Notes under the pieces: generated by a model
Told to the model about the DNA's origin: nothing
Database searches by the model: none
What the model saw: the letters and a program-made list of their open reading frames with translations, nothing else
Origin: Heterohyrax brucei
Taxonomy: Eukaryota; Chordata; Mammalia; Hyracoidea; Procaviidae
NCBI GenBank assembly: GCA_028571685.1
Contig: CM053140.1
Coordinates: forward strand, 23,975,501-24,039,500
Direction: 5' to 3'
DNA length: 64,000 bases
In this document: one piece after another, positions 39,664 through 51,252 of the stretch
Position numbering within the stretch: position 1 is the stretch's first letter
How the letters are laid out: every line of letters begins with the position of its first letter
Made by a program: the position numbers and the translations under genes

Positions 39664-40430
39664 TTATCGTAGAGGTCTCATACCATATTTGTCCTTTTGT
39701 CGCTGATTACTTTCACTCAACATAACGTCTTCCAGTTGAAACCAGGTTAGGAGATGTTTCCTGGAATCATCGTTATTCTTTATCATTGCGTAGTGCTCCA
39801 CTGAGTATATGTACCATAGTTTACCTATCCATTCTTCTGTTGTTGGGTATCTGGGTTGATTCCATCTTTTTGCTATCGTGGACTGCGCTTTGATAAACAT
39901 TCTTCTGCATGTGTCCATTGGTGTGAAAGGCCTTGATTCTGTAGGATATATTCCACATAGCAGAATTACTGGGTCAAATCGTATACCGATATCCATTTTT
40001 TTAAGGAAGCACGAGATTGCTTTCCAAAGAGGCTGGACCATTTTGCAACCCCACAACAGTGTAGGACGGTTCCACTTTCTCCACAGCCTCTCCAGCATTT
40101 GTTGTTTTGTGTTTTTTGGATCATGGCCAACCTTGTTGGGGGTGAGATGATATCTCATTGTCGTCTTGATTTGAATTTCTTTAATAACTAAAGATCGTGA
40201 ACATGTCCGCATGTGTTTTTTGGCTGCCTGGATCTCCTCTTTAGTGAAATGTCCGTCTCTTTTTCCATCGCTTAATTGGATAATTTATCTTCTTCTTATT
40301 GATATTTTGTAGTATCTTATAGGTTATGGAGATCAGGTGTCGGTCTGACATAGAGTTGCCAAATATTTTTTCCCATTCTGTGGGTGTTCTTTTAATTCTA
40401 TTAATAAGGTCTTTGGATGAACAAAAGTGT
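39664..40430 (-). pseudogene. L1 ORF2 C-terminal part, broken
   Basis: It reads FIKEIQ-type residues ([17 protein letters not shown]), [15 protein letters not shown] and [15 protein letters not shown], the conserved C-terminal Cys/Trp-rich region of L1 ORF2. It is joined to the N-terminal part by an internal deletion. Confidence 0.88.
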
Positions 40431-41730
40431 TGACAGTGTTTTGATGACATTTTCAATCTCTTCCTTTGTGATGGGTTTATTAGGTTGTTCTGCTTCACAT
40501 TGTGATAATTTGGGTAGGTAGTATGAGTCAAGGAATTTGTCCATTTCTTCTAGGTTTTCAAATTTGTTACAGTATAGTCTTTCATAGTATTCTGTTATGA
40601 TACTTTTGATTTCTGTTGGATCTATTGTGACAACTCCTTTCTCATTTCTAATTTGGGTTGTTTCCTTTCCGTTTTTCTTTAGTAAGTTTAGCCAGTGGTT
40701 TGTCAATTTTGTTGATCTTTTCAAAAAACCAGCTTTTGGTCTTTTCAATTTTTTCAGTTGTTTTTCTATTCTCTAATTCATTTAGCACTGCTCTAATCTT
40801 TATGATCTGGTTTCTTCTGGTGCCTGAGGGGTTCCTCTGTTGTTCTCTCTCTACCTGTTCAAGCTGTAGGGTTAATTCCTTGATTTGGTTTCTTCCTTCC
40901 AGATGTGTGCATTTATGGAGATAAACAGACCTCTGAGCACTGCTGTGGCTGTATCCCATAGGTTCTGGTAGGACGTGTTTTCGTTCTTATTGGAATCCAT
41001 GAATTTCTTTATTTCATCCTTGATTTCTTCTATAACCCATGTTTTTTGAGCAAGATGTTGTTCAGTTTCCGAGAGTTCCACTTTCTATGTTTTTTTCTGC
41101 TATTGATTTGAACTTTTATGGCTTTATGATCTGAGAAGATGCTTTGCAGTAATTCAATGGTATGGATTTTGTTGAGAATTGCATTATGTCCTAACACATG
41201 GTCAATTCTGGAGAATGTTCCATGCGCACTGGAGAAGAAGGTGTAGTTGTTTGCTGATGGGTGGAAAGTTCTGTATATATCAATGAGGTTTAGTTGGTTA
41301 ATTGTGGCAATGAGGTCTTCTGTATCTTTACTGAGCTTTTTTCTAGATGATCTGTCCAGTATTGAGAGTGGAGTGTTGAAGTCTCCCACTATAACTGTGG
41401 AGTCATCTAACTCTTTTTTGAGTGTAGTCAGTGTTTCTTCGATGTATTTAGGTGCTCTGATATTAGGTGTATAAATATTTAATATAGCTAAGTCTTGCTT
41501 GTGTACTGAGCTTTCAGCAATAAATAGTGTCCATCTTTGTCCACAACGGTAGATTTTACATTAAAGTTGATTTTGTCTGAGATTAGAATTGCCACCCCTG
41601 CTCTTCTTTGTTCATTGTTAGTTTGATATATACTCTTCCATCCTTTAATTTTCAGTCTGTTCCTATCTTTAGGTCTCAAGTGAGTTTCTTGTAGACAACA
41701 TATGGATGGGTCATGTTTTTGATCCAAGAT
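40401..41730 (-). pseudogene. L1 ORF2 N-terminal part (endonuclease), broken
   Basis: Endonuclease motifs are visible in separated frames: CLQETH (41660-41690), GDFNTP near 41380 and SRIDHVLGH near 41210. The frame reaches EEIENVIKTLST and then jumps to C-terminal sequence, so the catalytic YADD core is lost. Frameshifts separate the pieces at about 41030 and 41390-41490. Confidence 0.85.
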
Positions 41731-42158
41731 GTCACTCGATGTGTCTTTACTGGAGCATTCAGTCCTTTCACATTCAATGTAAGTATTGATAGGTATGTGT
41801 TCACTGCTGCCATTGTGATATGTTTATTTTTGTGTTGATGTTTTCTCTGCTGTTCTTATTAGTCTGTTATGGGACATTCTTTTTTGTGAGTTGATTTTTC
41901 ACCTTTTTCAGAGCTGGTTTTGTAATTGTTGAGACTCCTGTGTTACATTTCTTGAAATGGTATGGTACGTCTTTGTTGTGATTTACAGCTGCCCCTATGA
42001 TCCCCCTTAATAAACTATATATAAACTCAATTTTAATTACTACCAGTCTTGTCATGTTCCTCTCCATCTGGAAGGACTATAACAACTGTAGTACATCCCT
42101 CTTTTTAATATGTGGCACCATAGTTTTCATGATGATCACTGTATTGCTTCTTTCAGTA

Positions 42159-43130
42159 TTAAAGCTGTGATTGACTTTGGAGCCTTCCCTGAGTAGAGCC
42201 AAGAACTTCTTTCAGTATTTCTTGTAGTTTTGGTTTGTTTTTTACAAAGTCTCTGAGTTTCTGTTTATCTGGGAATGTCTTAGTTTCATTTTCGTATTTG
42301 AAAGATAGTTTTGCAGGATATATAATTCTTGGTTGGAAGTTCTTCTCCTTCAAGGCTTTGAATGTGTCATGCCACTGTCTCTGTGCCAGCATGGCTTCTG
42401 CTGAGAAATCTGATGAAAGCCTACAGGGTTTCCCTCTGAATGTTAGCTTTGCTTTGAGTCTTGCTGCCTTTAAGAGCTGCTGCTTATGTTTCATTCTGTT
42501 AAGCTTGATTATAATATGTCTTGGAGACTTTCTTTTGAGATCTATATTGGGTGGCATATGATATGCATTTGAGATGTCTATATTCTCTTCCTTCACGATT
42601 TCTGGGAAGTTTTCTGTCAGCACCTCAGCAACAATGCTCTCTGTGTTCTCAGATGTCTCCCCCTGTTCAGGGACTCCAATTAATTGAAGGTTGTTCCTCT
42701 TAATAGAGTCCCACATGCTTCTTAATGCTTCTTCATTTTTCTTGTTTCTTTTTTCCGATTTCTGCTCATAGATGCTGGCGTCAGTAGCTATGTCTTCCAA
42801 GTCAGAAATTATTTTTTCCATTTGTTCCATTCTGTTTTCTTGGCTTTGAACGGAAGTTTCTATGTCTTTGATTTTGTTCTTGATCTGTTGCATTTCAGAG
42901 TACCGGTGTCCCATCAGATCGAACAGCTTGTTTAATTTTTCCTTTTGTTCTGCTGCATTTTGTATAAGGTCTAGAAGGGCTCTGTATATAATCATTTTGT
43001 ATTCACTTTCTGATGTTTTCATAAAAGTGTCTTCATGTGGAAAACTCCTTAGTTGCTTTGTTTGGGAGACTTCTGAAGCCATGGGTGATTTCTTGTATGC
43101 CACAAGTGTCTGTTGCTTTTTGGGTCCCAT
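42159..43130 (-). CDS. L1 ORF1 protein (intact)
   Basis: A 323-residue uninterrupted frame starting at an ATG (MGPKKQQTLVAYKK). It has a coiled-coil-prone region at about 60-125 (heptad-like IKDIETSVQSQENRMEQMEK), an RRM-like centre (LIGVPEQGE) and a basic C-terminal domain (RPRHIIIKLNR-type; here SPRHIIIKLNRMKHKQ). It is an RNA-binding chaperone of L1 ribonucleoprotein, not a host gene. The intact ORF1 suggests a fairly recent insertion. Confidence 0.9.
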   Translation of the reverse strand: MGPKKQQTLVAYKKSPMASEVSQTKQLRSFPHEDTFMKTSESEYKMIIYRALLDLIQNAAEQKEKLNKLFDLMGHRYSEMQQIKNKIKDIETSVQSQENRMEQMEKIISDLEDIATDASIYEQKSEKRNKKNEEALRSMWDSIKRNNLQLIGVPEQGETSENTESIVAEVLTENFPEIVKEENIDISNAYHMPPNIDLKRKSPRHIIIKLNRMKHKQQLLKAARLKAKLTFRGKPCRLSSDFSAEAMLAQRQWHDTFKALKEKNFQPRIIYPAKLSFKYENETKTFPDKQKLRDFVKNKPKLQEILKEVLGSTQGRLQSQSQL

Positions 43131-44125
43131 GTGAGTAAGTAGAGGCTGGAAGAGATACTGTGAGAATGGACTGCAGATGTTTCTCTAGGCGGTCTTAAAA
43201 TGTAAAGCAAAAGGTATCTGACCACTTCCCAAGTCAGTCAGGTTTTCAGGTGTAGAGGTCCCTCTTCCCAACTGGCAAAGTAAGTACCTCTATATCCAAC
43301 CTCAGATGATACAAACTAGTTCAGAATACAGCAATGGTACTGCCCTGTTGGCTTCTGGTGACAGGACCCAGCCTTAGGCGACACTGTGTAAAGTACTGCT
43401 TTTCTGGTAGAAAAGTACTCTCCTGTGGGCAGGCTCTGGCTCCCAAGCTAAGAATTAGGTCCAGCTGTGGCCACCGTATCCAAGATGGCACCCTCCACAC
43501 AGGCAGCAGATAGAGGGACTAAAGGTGCCGAGAGGTAGTGATTCCTCTGCTTCTGTTGCAGGGCCCCCAACATATGTGGCACTGTGTAAATTACTGCTTT
43601 TCTGTCAGAGAAGTGCTGTCGGGTTTGCAGGCTCCCAGGGTAAGAATTAGATCCTGCTAAAATCTCTGTACCCAGCATGGCGTCCCACACATTGGCAGTG
43701 GGAATCCCTACAAACCCCTCTGTGGCAGAGATAAAAAGATAGGCCCAAACTGGCTAGATTAACAGAGTCCTAAGCCTGGCTCTCAAAATATGGGAATTTC
43801 GACTGCCTATCCCCCCAGTAGTGCGTCTGAGTCTAGCTGCTAGGCAAGACCCAGCTCTGCCCACTGGCCAAGCCAGAGGGAAGAAAAGTCAAAATGGTGC
43901 ATTTACCTTCAGTCCATGAGAGCCAGGGCTAGCCAGGAGTGGGAGTCAGTGAAAGAGAGGAGGTTTTTCACTCAGTGTTATGAAGTCCAAATTAACAGCC
44001 TTGTGCCGTGTCCTGGGGCTGATTAGGTGATCAGAAGGCTCCGTTTGGTTATCAATTCAGGTCTTGGTTTCCAGAGGGATATAAGGAGACGTGTGCTTAG
44101 TCCGCCACCTTGACTCCACACCTCT

Positions 44126-44395
44126 TCTTTCTTGATATAGGTATTTAGGGCTATGCGTTTCTCTCAAATCACTGCTTTTGCTGCATCACTTAAGTTTTCC
44201 TGTGGTATGTTTTTGTTTCCATTTGACTCAAAATATCTTCCAGTTTCACATACAATCTCTTCTTTAACACAGTCTTTAAGAATGTGTTGTATAATTTTCA
44301 CATATCTGCGAGGTTTCTACTTTTCTTCCTATTTTTGATTTACCACTTCATTCCATTGTGGTTGAAGAAGATTTTTGGTATGGTTTCAGCCCATC
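44126..44395 (-). repeat. Older L1 ORF2 fragment, antisense (host of the young L1)
   Basis: 'atcactgcttttgctgcatc', 'ttttgtttccatttgactc' and 'accacttcattccattgtgg' are diverged antisense L1 ORF2 phrases directly beyond the 5' end of the younger L1. Confidence 0.75.
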
Positions 44396-44667
44396 AACAG
44401 GATCTAATTAAACAAAAGCAAACTGTATCTCAATGAGACAAAATAAAAAATGATGGATATAGTGCCCTTCACTGATGATTTCTCTACTGTGCAGAGAATG
44501 CTGGGCTGTCAGAGGCTCTCTCTGATGGTTCTCACTGTACACAGTAGACCACATTGGATCCTGACCAAGTAAAGAAATTAAGACAAAGGGGAAAAACAGC
44601 CTTTATTAAGCTTATGCTACGTCTTAGGCAATATTTGTTAATTGCCTTACATAGTATGGTAGTGGCC

Positions 44668-44868
44668 TCTGGAGTTCACTGGTACAAATTATTAGTGTGT
44701 TCATCATCTAACTGAGGTTGGAGGTTCAAGTCTGCCCAGAGGTGCTTCAGAAGAAAGGCCTGGAAATCTGCTGAGAAATCAGCCACTGAAAATGCTATAG
44801 AGTTACACATTGACAAAAATAGTGTCATTATGATTGTAGTGGATTCAATGGAAACTGATTTTAGTGGG
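44668..44868 (+). repeat. AfroSINE
   Basis: 'ctaactgaggttggaggttc', 'ggcctggaaatctgctgag', 'agccactgaaaatgctatag'. Diverged tail. It lies 86 bp from the receptor stop codon. Confidence 0.8.
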
Positions 44869-44954
44869 GCCTGTTTCCCAGATGAGAAAACGGAATCTTC
44901 AGAAAGGCATACATTTAATAAAAAGCTAAAGGAGAAAGTGGAACAAGCCCGTAT

Positions 44955-45911
44955 TTAAATACTCTGAGACCCAAGGCTACACACCAGGTTCCGCCTCAGA
45001 GCCACCCTCACCTCCTTATTCCGCAGCGTGTACACCACGGGATTCATCAATGGAGTCACCACAGTGTAGAACACAGCCACCAGGCGGTCCTGGTCATGGT
45101 TTTCCCCTGATTCAGGACGCAAGTAGATGATGGAGGCACAGCCAAAGTGCACAACGACCACAGTGAGGTGAGCTGCGCAGGTGGAGAAGGCCTTGTGCCG
45201 GCCAGCTGATGAAGGGATCCTCAGGATGGTGGCCACAATGAAGGCATAGGAGAGGAGGATGAGGAGGAAGGAGACCAGCACAACGAGGATGCTCAGGAAG
45301 AAGATGACTAGCGCTTTGGTGGCATTCCCAGTGCAGCTGAGCTTCAGGACGGGAGCAATGTCACAGAAGAAGTGCTCCACGCGGTTGCTGTGGCAGAAAG
45401 GAGAGGAGAAGATCATGCTGGTCTCTATCAAAGCCACAGAGAACCCAGAACAGAACACAAGAGCTCCCAGCCAGAGGCAAATGGTGGGTCTCATGATTGC
45501 TGAGTAGCGGAGGGGGTGGCGGATGGCCACATACCGGTCATAGCCCATCAGGGTAAGTAGGAAGCAGTGACTGCACCCTAGTCCCAGAAAGAAGAACATC
45601 TGAGCACGACAGCCGGCAATGGAGATGGCCTGGCTCTCCATCAGCAGGTGGGCCAGCATATTGGGGATGGTGACCAGTGTGTAGCAGGTCTCAGAGAGGG
45701 ACAGCACTGCTAGGAAGCGGTACATAGGAGTGTGGAGGGTTCTGTCCACACGGATGATGGTGATGATGGTGGCATTGCCACTGAGAGTGACCAGGTATGT
45801 AAGGAAGAACAAGGAGAAGAGCATGGTTCTCAGGTCTGGAAGGTTGGAGAATCCCACCAGAACAAACTCAGTCACCAGCCAGGTCACATTTCCCTTCTGC
45901 TTCTCAGGAGC
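44955..45911 (-). CDS. Olfactory receptor, family 10-like, start codon not in this exon
   Basis: Odorant GPCR frame running to a stop at 44955. Landmarks: N-glycosylation site in GNVTWLVTEF, TM1 GN (LSGNATII), TPMYRFLAVLSLSE, YDRYVAIRHPL (family usually AIC), FFCDIAPVLKLSC, KAFSTCAAHL and PLMNPVVYTLRNKEV. The sequence is most like OR10 receptors. No in-frame ATG precedes GNVTW: the frame continues upstream to TTG at 45971 and a TAG at about 45980. A polypyrimidine-CAG acceptor (tctctttttcag) ends just before 45911, so an upstream exon may supply the ATG. Otherwise it is a start-loss pseudogene. Position next to NOTCH3 suggests orthology to human OR10B1P (inference). Confidence 0.8.
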   Translation of the reverse strand, partial: APEKQKGNVTWLVTEFVLVGFSNLPDLRTMLFSLFFLTYLVTLSGNATIITIIRVDRTLHTPMYRFLAVLSLSETCYTLVTIPNMLAHLLMESQAISIAGCRAQMFFFLGLGCSHCFLLTLMGYDRYVAIRHPLRYSAIMRPTICLWLGALVFCSGFSVALIETSMIFSSPFCHSNRVEHFFCDIAPVLKLSCTGNATKALVIFFLSILVVLVSFLLILLSYAFIVATILRIPSSAGRHKAFSTCAAHLTVVVVHFGCASIIYLRPESGENHDQDRLVAVFYTVVTPLMNPVVYTLRNKEVRVALRRNLVCSLGSQSI

Positions 45912-46119
45912 CTGAAAAAGAGATGACAGAGTAAGTAGAATACAGCAACGTATGGATGGTCTGCTATGCAACAGGTATCGCTAGGGTAGAAGAGTTGTGA
46001 TGATGATTAATTTTATGGGCAACATTGCTAGGCAATGGTTCCCAGCTGCTGGACAAACACCAGTCTAGTAGTTACATACTATTAAATCAGTTGACCTTAG
46101 TTAGAGGAGACTCCATCAT

Positions 46120-46567
46120 CAGATTGTTGAAATGTGGTGGCTTGCATGTGGCTGTGATGTGGAAGCTATGTAACCAGTATTTCAACACTACAGGGTCACC
46201 AGAACTTCCAGACTAAGCCAGACTGGGAAACAGGACCTGGTGATCTAATTCTGAAAAAATTAGCCAGTGAAAACCTTAGCAGCACAATGTTGCCTAATAC
46301 AGCTTCAGAAGATGAGCCCTTTATGTTGGAACACACTCAAAATACATACAACTGAAAAGAGCTGCCTCCTCAAGGTAGAGTCAACCTTGACTTGGGTGGA
46401 GTTGAGCTTTCAGGACCTTCATTTGCTGAGGTGGCAAAGCTCGACATAAGAACAAACAGCTGCAAACATCCGTTAATAACCAGAACTTGGAAAGTATGAA
46501 GTGTGAATCAAGGAAAACTGCAACCTGTCAAAAATGAAATGGAACACTGGATGAACAATAACCTAGG
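46120..46567 (+). mobile_element. RTE LINE 5' part, interrupted
   Basis: Sense RTE leader: 'cttccagactaagccagac', 'agccagtgaaaaccttagc' and 'gctgcaaacatccgttaata'. It stops at 46567 and resumes at 50197 ('tattagtgagctgacctgg'), so the antisense RTE between them was inserted later. Confidence 0.85.
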
Positions 46568-49500
46568 TACTGATGTTGTCAGATGCCGTCAAGTTGATTC
46601 TGACTCATAGTGACCCTATGCACGACAGAGTGAAACATTGTCTGGTCCTGCACCATCTTCACAGTTGTTGCTATGCTTGAGCCCATTGTTGCAGCCGCTG
46701 TGTCAATCCATCTCACTGAGTGTCTTCCTCCTTTTTGTTGATAGTCTGCTTTGTTAAGCATAATGTCTTTCTCCAGGAACTCATCCCTCCTGATAACATG
46801 TCCAAAGTATGTAAGACATACCATCCTCACTTCTAAGGCTTCTAAGGAGCATACTGACTGTACTTCTTTCAAGACAGTGTTCCTCCTTTTGACAGTCCGT
46901 GGTACATGTATTCAATATTCTCTGCCAATGTCACAGCTCAAAGGCATCAATTCTTCTTCAGTCTTGTTTATACCTTGCCCACCTTTGGCATGCATATGAG
47001 GTGAGTGAAAATAGCATGGCATGGGTCAGGTACACCTTAGTTCTCAAGGTGATACCTTTGCATTTCAACACTTTAAAGAAGTCTTTGCCATACAGTTGTC
47101 TAATGCAGTGTGTCTTTAGATTTCTTGACTGCTGCTTCCGTGGATATTGACTGTGGGTCAAAGTAAAGTGAAATCCTTCACAAAATAAATCTTTTCTCCT
47201 TCCATCATTATGTTGCTTATTGGTCTAGTTATGAGGTCCAGTTATTTATTTAACGTTGAGGTGTAATCCACATTGAAGGCTGTAGTCTTTGATCATCATC
47301 AGTAAGTGCTTCAAGTCCTCTTCACTTTCAGCAGGCAAGGTTGTGTCATCCGCAAAGTGCAGGTTGTTAATGAGTCTCCCACCTACCCTATTCACTCATT
47401 CTTCATTAGTCCAGTTTCTCGGATGATTTGCTCAGCATACAGATTAAATAGGCACGGTGAAAGAATACGACCCTGTATGTTTCCTTTAAATCACGCAGTA
47501 TTCCCTTGTTCTGTTTGAACGACTGCCCCTTGATCCATGTACAGATTCTTCACGAGCATAATTAAGTGTTCTAGAATTCTCATTCTCTGCACCGTTATTC
47601 ATAATTTGTTATGATCCACGCAGTCAAAAGTCTCAGCGCAGTCAATAAAGCACAACTAAACATCTTTCTGCTATTTTCTGCTTTCAGCCAGGATCCATCC
47701 GACGTCAGAAATGATCGTTGGTTTCACCCCCTCTTCTAAATCTGACTTGAATTTCTGGCAGTTCCCCGTCAGTATACTGGTACAGCCACTTTTATCTGCA
47801 GCCAACTTATGCTGGCATGTGCTATTAATGATATTGTTTGATAATTTCCGTATTTGATTGGATCACCCTTCTTGGTACTAGGCATAAACATGCATCTCTT
47901 CTAGTCAGTCGGTCAGGTAGCTGTCTTTCACATTTCTGGGCGTAAATGAGCAAGCATTTCCAGTCCTGCATGCATTTGTTAAAACACCTCAACCGGTATT
48001 TCATCAATTCTTGCAGGCTTGTTTTTTGCCAGTGCCTTTAGTGCGGCTTAGACTTCTTCCTTTATTACTTTTAGTTCTGATCATATGCTACTTCCTAAAA
48101 CGGCTGAATGCCAATAATTCTTTTTGGTGTAGTGACCCTGTGTATTCTTTCCATCTTTGTGTGCTTCCCACACTGTTTAATATTTTCTCCATAGAATCTT
48201 TCACTATTACAACTTGAGGCTTGAATATTTTCTTCAGTTCTTTCACCTTGAGAAACACAGAGCGTGTTCTTCCCGTTTGGTTTCCTGTCTCCAGCTCTTT
48301 GCACGTGTTACTACGTTTTGTCCTCTTGAGCCACCCTTTCAACTATTTTGTTTAGTTCTTTTACCTTCTCATTTCTCCCTTTTGTTTTAGCTACTTGACC
48401 TTCAAAAGCAACTTTCAGAGTCTCTTCTGACGTCTATCTGGGGTTTTCTTTCTTTCACGTCTTTTTCTTTTGCTTTCTTCTATGTGATGTCCTTGGTATC
48501 ATCCCGCAGCTCCTCTGGTCTTCGGTCATCAGTGCTCAGCAAGGCGAATCTGTTCTTGAGATGGTCTCTAAACTCAGGTGGGATATACTCAAGGTTGTCT
48601 TTGGGCTCTTAGGGACTTATTCTAATTTGCTTCAGTTTGAACTTGTATGTGAGTAACTGGCAGCTTGAAGTGCAGTTGGCCCTTCATCTTGTTCTGAATG
48701 ATGACATTGAGCTTTTCTGTCATCTTTTTTCATGGATGTAGTCAATTTTACTCCTGTGTATTCCATCTGGTGAGGTCCATGTGTACAGCTGCTGTTTCTG
48801 TTGGTGCAAAATGGTATTTACAATGAAGAAGTCTTTGGTCTTAAAAATTTGATCTCTGGCATAATTTCTATCACCAAGGCTTTACTTTCCAACCACCAAT
48901 CTTTTTTCTTTGTTTCCAACTCTCATGGATTGATTGTGTCCTCTGCCCCCCCAAAATTGGTTGTCATTTGGCTGGGCCATAATTCCCTGTATTCTGTGAT
49001 TGCCCTCCATTTTGTGATTTTGCTAATCTCTGCCTGTGGGCAATAGATAGGATTTATGTTAAAGAGGATTAAGGTGAGACTATAAAACCCTTTCTAAGGT
49101 CGTCTCCTTGCTCCAGTGCAAAGGGAGGTTCCCTGGAGTGTGGCTTGCACCACTTCTTATCCTTTTGTCCTACAAGAGATAAAAGGAAAGGGAAGCAAGC
49201 AGAGAGTTGGGAACCTCACATCATCAAGAAAGCAGCACTGGGAGCACAGCATGTCCTTCAGACCTGAGGTTCCTGTGCCAGGGATGCTCATTGGCCAAAG
49301 ACTGATGCAACACTAGGACTTTCCTCCAGAGGCAACAAAGAGGGAAGACCTTTCCCTGGAGTGGGTAGCCTGAACTTGAACTTGTAAAGTACTGGGCTGT
49401 GTGAGAGTAATCTTTTCTTTTTGTTAAAGTACCCACTCATCGCATTTCTGTTAGAGCAGTACCAGATGACTAAGACATCAACGTTTGCATTCCAGTCTCC

Positions 49501-50196
49501 AGGAATTATCAATGCATCCTGATTGCATCTTTGATCGACTTCAGAATGCAGAAGTTTGTATAGTCATGTTAATGGTCTTCCTTGTAAGCAGAGGACTATT
49601 ACCCTATCACTGACAGTATTGTACTTCAGGATAGATCTTGAAATGGTCTTTCTGATGATAAGTGCAATGCCAAGTCTCTCAAGTCGTCATTCCTGGAGTG
49701 GTAGACCAGATGCTGGTCTGATTCAAAACGATCATTATCAATCCATGTCAGTTCGTTGATGCCTAGGATACTGATCTTTATGCATTTCATTTTTGACCAT
49801 TTCTAGTTTTCCTAGATTCATGCTTCATACACTTCTGTTTCTAAGTATTAATGGATGTCTGCAGCTGTTTCTTCTCATTTGAAGAAGTGCCACATCAGCA
49901 AATAAGGTCCCCAAAGCTTGAGCCCATCCAAATTGTTCAGACTCACTCTACTTGCAGGAGGCAGTTCTTATCCAGGTGTATTTTGAGTGCCTTCCAACTG
50001 GGGAGCTCATCTTCCAGCACTATATCAGATAATGTTTTGCTGCTATTCCTAACACGTTAACTGGCTAATCCTTTTCAGGAAGAGACTGCTGAGTCCCTCT
50101 GCCTAGTCTGTCTGAGTTTGGAAGCTCAGCTGAAACCTGTCTTCCATGGGTGACCGTGGCATAGCTTCCAGCATCACAACAGCACACAAGCCTCCT
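46568..50196 (-). mobile_element. RTE LINE, antisense, nested in a sense RTE
   Basis: The 3' terminus at the left ('gatgccgtcaagttgattc') runs through reverse-transcriptase and endonuclease regions to the 5' leader at the right ('cttccatgggtgaccgtgg'). About 3.07 kb without the inserted LTR. The frame is broken by stops. Flanks tactgatg and tattagtg look like a decayed target duplication. It also contains the solo LTR at 48921-49477. Confidence 0.88.
48921..49477 (+). mobile_element. Solo LTR (family A), sense, inside RTE
   Basis: 557 bp, starting TCTCATGGATTG (first bases mutated from TGTC) and ending GACTAAGACA. Near-perfect 5-bp flanks ccaac (48916-48920) and tcaac (49478-49482). Sense relative to the + strand, closest in layout to the copy at 35741. 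Confidence 0.87.
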
Positions 50197-50320
50197 ATTA
50201 GTGAGCTGACCTGGACTGGTATGGACCATTTTGAATCAAACAATCATATGGTCTACTATGGCAAACACGGGAAATTGAAAAACAATGGCATCACATTCTT
50301 TATCAAACAGTCCAAGATAT
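50197..50320 (+). mobile_element. RTE LINE, continuation of the 46120 copy
   Basis: Sense RTE sequence 'gtgagctgacctggactgg' and 'caatcatatggtctactatg', continuing the endonuclease region. Truncated at about 50320. Confidence 0.82.
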
Positions 50321-51250
50321 ACACACTCAGTGTTACTGAACCACAAACTTTAAAATTGTTAAAATGGTGTTTTATATTATCTGAATTTTACCACAATAAA
50401 ATCATTTAAAATCAGATGAAATTTTACAAGTACTTAAAATGTCAAGTGTTTGCTTCATAGGTGTGTATATATATCCCAAATAAGCTTTTTACATATAAAA
50501 ATATTTTAAAAGAAAGAACACTCAAAAGAGAAAGAAATGCCCATAATATTAATACCTGAATTAAACAAGGTAATACTTTTAGAAATACTAATTTCCAGAA
50601 CTGTCTTACAGCTTTCATCATCCCCCCATACTTTTTTGTCTTTCTTCATTTAAAAAAAAAAGTAAAGATTATAGTTACATTTTATGCATGAGTTGGTATA
50701 AAGATATTTGTAATCCTTAAGCTTAAAAGCTCATTTATTTATTTATTTTGTCTTTTTATTTATTTATTTATTTAACATGACTGAGTGAAAACGTACATCC
50801 CCGTATAAATTTACATGCCCACCTATATGCAGCTTTTGCTGCATATAGAGAGCACACTATTCCTCTCTGCTCTTTTTATTTATTTTTTATGGTAAAAGAA
50901 GTTAAGCCATGTATGTGAGCCCCTAATAGTACTGTAACTAATGGATAGATCTGTTAATGAAATGGAAAATGACTCTGAGGTTGTGAACTATTTCAATTCA
51001 AACAGTGATGCAACAGCATAGAATCTGAACCGAAGAATAATTTTTTAGCTTATGAATTATCTGATGTATAACTAATTAACCAGCTATCTCAGAAAGCAAT
51101 ATCAGAATGCTTTTGAGAGTCATTTGCTGCACTCATTTAGAATAAAGAATTTTGTTTCAAGGAAAATGTTCCTAATAAAGTCTTTCCCTGCTGTGCCTTG
51201 AATCAGCTTTGTAAATTATAGTTATCCTTTATCAATAGTTTATTATTTAA
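50321..51250. other. AT-rich unassigned stretch with L1 3' UTR scrap
   Basis: No gene. It contains a (TTTA)n tract at 50735-50775 followed by a short antisense L1 3' UTR fragment (50775-50840, 'acatgactgagtgaaaacg', 'atgcccacctatatgcagc'). Confidence 0.6.
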
Positions 51251-51252
51251 AC

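Larger units (their letters stand above)
38668..44125 (-). mobile_element. L1 LINE, antisense, 5' complete, ORF2 internally deleted
   Basis: The 5' end lies at the right (reverse strand begins gaggtgtggagtcaaggtgg, an L1 promoter start) and the 3' end at the T-rich tract near 38668. 5' UTR about 43131-44125, ORF1 42159-43130, ORF2 endonuclease 41000-41730 with frameshifts, ORF2 C-terminus 39664-40430, 3' UTR 38680-39660. About 2 kb of ORF2 (the RT core) is missing at about 40427. Immobile on its own. Confidence 0.92.

Noticed and set aside
42159..43130. Novel host coiled-coil gene
   Set aside because: It is L1 ORF1: correct position between the L1 5' UTR and the ORF2 endonuclease, with the typical domain order.
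45259..45926. Plus-strand frames opposite the olfactory receptor
   Set aside because: They are antisense shadows of the receptor coding sequence with no homology of their own.
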